In this document: positions 62,691 to 64,000 of the stretch, one piece after another
How the letters are laid out: each line of letters begins with the position of its first letter
How positions within the stretch are numbered: position 1 is the first letter of the stretch
Source: Parabacteroides sp. AD58
GTDB taxonomy: Bacteria > Bacteroidota > Bacteroidia > Bacteroidales > Tannerellaceae
Reading direction: 5' to 3'
Length of the DNA stretch: 64,000 nucleotides
Assembly: GCF_023744375.2 (NCBI RefSeq)
Contig: NZ_CP146284.1
Span: 124,001 to 188,000, forward strand
The notes under the pieces: model-generated
The model's database searches: none
The model's input: only the letters and a program-made list of their open reading frames with translations
What the model was told of the DNA's origin: nothing
Program-made: the position numbers and the translations under genes

Positions 62691-62729
62691 GTTATAAGAT
62701 ATTTGTAAAAAATACATCAAGTTCTTTTG

Positions 62730-62760
62730 CAAACGTACTGTTTTTATTCCTTTTTTCAAA
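62730..62760 (-). promoter_or_regulatory. GH3 gene promoter
   Basis: On the minus strand TTTG (62760-62757), 19 bp, then TACGTTTG (62737-62730): an exact Bacteroidales promoter, about 40 bp before the ATG at 62690. Confidence 0.75.
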
Positions 62761-62792
62761 ACAAAAGAACAAGTTTCTAATCAGATGCAGAG

Positions 62793-63782
62793 TTAGGAAT
62801 GACTATTTTCTCCGAGATTCTTTTTAAACCAGTCGACAACGGTCTGAATGAGTTTCGGCTGATACCAGTAAAGATCACCGTGTCCGGCATTCTCTACAAC
62901 AATATAATCTACTTTGTTGTCTTTTTCTACTAAAGCGTTATATAGCTGTTCGCTTTGAACAGGGGAAACCAATAAATCGGCTGATCCATGCATAATCAGG
63001 AAAGGAGGCATGTTTTCCTTTATATGTCCCATCGGGCTGGCATCTAAAGCTTTTTGCGGATCACTCAGGATACTGGCTCCGGGATAGTCGGCAAAGGCTG
63101 GTCCATGTACGAGTAATGCTTCTGTTACAGCCGGCGAAGCATGGATGGCTTGTATGGTGTCTGAATAACCTTCACCAATGTTCATCAGGTTGCTAATACC
63201 ATAAATGGTAACGGCTGCCTGAACATCCGATGGAACTTCCGTAAAATCGCCTACATCAAAGCGCTTTTCTCCATTCGTTGTTCCCATCATTTGAGACACA
63301 TATCCTCCGGCGGAATCTCCAATCACACCAATGTATCGCGGATCTATTCCGAATTGACTAGCATGTGCACGCAGATAGCGTACAGCCGATTTGGCATCGT
63401 TAATTAAAGCCGGAAACTGATTCGGAACTGTTCTATATTCTGCAGCGGCAACTACAAATCCAGCTTTGGCAAGAGCCATACGCATTTCGATAAATTTTTC
63501 GTGATTAGCAGATGTAAAGCCACCACCCGGATAATAAATAATGGCTGGTTTTGGTTCGTTTGTCTCTGGTATAAGAATGGTCATTCGAAGTTGGCAGTTT
63601 CCATATTTGGAAGTAATTTGTGAATATATGATACCACTGACCACATCAATTCTGCTATCTGTAATTTCAACTTTTAACTGTTGTTTGTCTGATTTTGTCT
63701 GTGTCTGGGCTTGAGCCAATAAACTGTTGGGCATTAATCCTGCCAAAAGGATGGCAAATAAATATTCTTTTTTCATAAGCAT
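62793..63782 (-). CDS. Secreted alpha/beta-hydrolase, esterase/lipase type
   Basis: The 329-residue protein (or 327 from the second ATG at 63776) has a signal peptide ending NSLLAQ and an alpha/beta-hydrolase fold of the acetyl-esterase type. The oxyanion loop reads YYPGGGF, with Pro in place of the usual His of HGGG. The nucleophile is in GDSAGGY, and the acid and histidine are in HGSADLLVSP and NAGHGDLYW. It probably deacylates sugars or polysaccharides. Its stop is 102 bp from the GH3 start, which fits a shared task in glycan breakdown. A TAAATTTG -7 box lies at 63804-63797 on its strand. Confidence 0.83.
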   Translation of the reverse strand: MLMKKEYLFAILLAGLMPNSLLAQAQTQTKSDKQQLKVEITDSRIDVVSGIIYSQITSKYGNCQLRMTILIPETNEPKPAIIYYPGGGFTSANHEKFIEMRMALAKAGFVVAAAEYRTVPNQFPALINDAKSAVRYLRAHASQFGIDPRYIGVIGDSAGGYVSQMMGTTNGEKRFDVGDFTEVPSDVQAAVTIYGISNLMNIGEGYSDTIQAIHASPAVTEALLVHGPAFADYPGASILSDPQKALDASPMGHIKENMPPFLIMHGSADLLVSPVQSEQLYNALVEKDNKVDYIVVENAGHGDLYWYQPKLIQTVVDWFKKNLGENSHS

Positions 63783-63876
63783 TTGATTTATGGTTGCAAA
63801 TTTACAATAAATTTGCCATTGCGGTTTTATTATTAAAATAATGATTATACGATGCTTATTATTTTCATATAACCTG

Positions 63877-64000
63877 TATTTTTGCCAACTAGGTATGGAT
63901 AATTTGTGTATTCATACATCGGTTACGCTATGTAGCAGCAGTTGAAAAGGTATAAATAATCGTGAATATACATTCGTATGAGAAAGAAAAGCAGGGAAAT
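63877..64000 (+). other. Possible promoter and start of a gene leaving the window
   Basis: TATTTTTG (63877-63884) fits a -7 box on the plus strand, and an ATG at 63978 opens a frame (Met-Arg-Lys-Lys-Ser-Arg) to the window edge. Only seven codons are visible, so this is tentative. The rest of 63783-64000 holds nothing else. Confidence 0.3.

Overview
The window looks like chromosomal DNA from a gut Bacteroidales bacterium, most likely Parabacteroides or a close relative. The evidence is: Mfa/Fim-type fimbrillins, type IX secretion (T9SS) sorting domains of types A and B, a GldB-like lipoprotein, a FecR / TonB receptor / DUF4249 set, a CCDC81-HU plus SPOR protein, sialidase and GH3 enzymes, and many promoters of the Bacteroidales type (TTTG, 19-21 bp, TAnnTTTG). 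Species is an inference. I recognised no rRNA or tRNA gene, no CRISPR array and no cobalamin riboswitch.

Layout. 1-696: 5' part of an ABC-F ATPase. 954-23053: a fimbrial locus (DUF3575 protein, DUF3868/OmpA-like protein, HU-like protein, Mfa1-like major fimbrillin, Mfa2/FimB-like anchor, a further fimbrillin lipoprotein and a 1937-residue T9SS-secreted adhesin). It is split after its first gene by a mobilizable element of about 7.8 kb (roughly 1990-9810). The element carries a mef-type macrolide efflux gene behind a possible attenuator, a MobV relaxase, a toprim protein, a DUF5906 primase/helicase, an HTH protein and an IntDOT-like tyrosine recombinase. 23384-27813: late cobalamin genes cobC, cobS, cobT, cobU and cbiB with an S4 RNA-binding gene among them. 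27899-35259: CCDC81-HU/SPOR protein, murB, an MBL-fold hydrolase, a membrane-anchored unknown, nth, pheS and a CNNM/CBS protein. 35378-40969: FecR, a TonB-dependent receptor and a DUF4249 lipoprotein; the receptor gene is cut by a 1028-bp IS982-family element with a 7-bp target duplication. 41103-51113: sialidase, Spy-like protein, GldB-like lipoprotein, MATE transporter, DUF3843-like protein, Hsp15-like protein, pth, rplY, an AraC regulator and a DUF308 protein. 51340-51770: a small transcription unit with a 32-codon ORF. 51964-59986: trmD, an outer-membrane barrel, a LysM/PBP1 protein, a T9SS type B protein, a lytic transglycosylase, then yicC, gmk, a small membrane protein and nadD. 60084-63782: a GH3 lipoprotein with a PA14 insert and a secreted esterase.

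How it fits together. The fimbrial genes probably build a surface fibre: lipoprotein precursors, an anchor, and tip proteins, the largest leaving by T9SS. The cob genes attach the lower ligand and aminopropanol arm of B12. Sialidase, GH3, esterase and the FecR/TonB/DUF4249 set belong to glycan and nutrient scavenging at the surface. The second-look signals are mostly small: a phased palindromic array after the HU-like gene, a tiny ORF with its own terminator, a possible leader peptide before mef, a symmetric motif array in the mobile element, and a duplicated palindrome upstream of the AraC gene.
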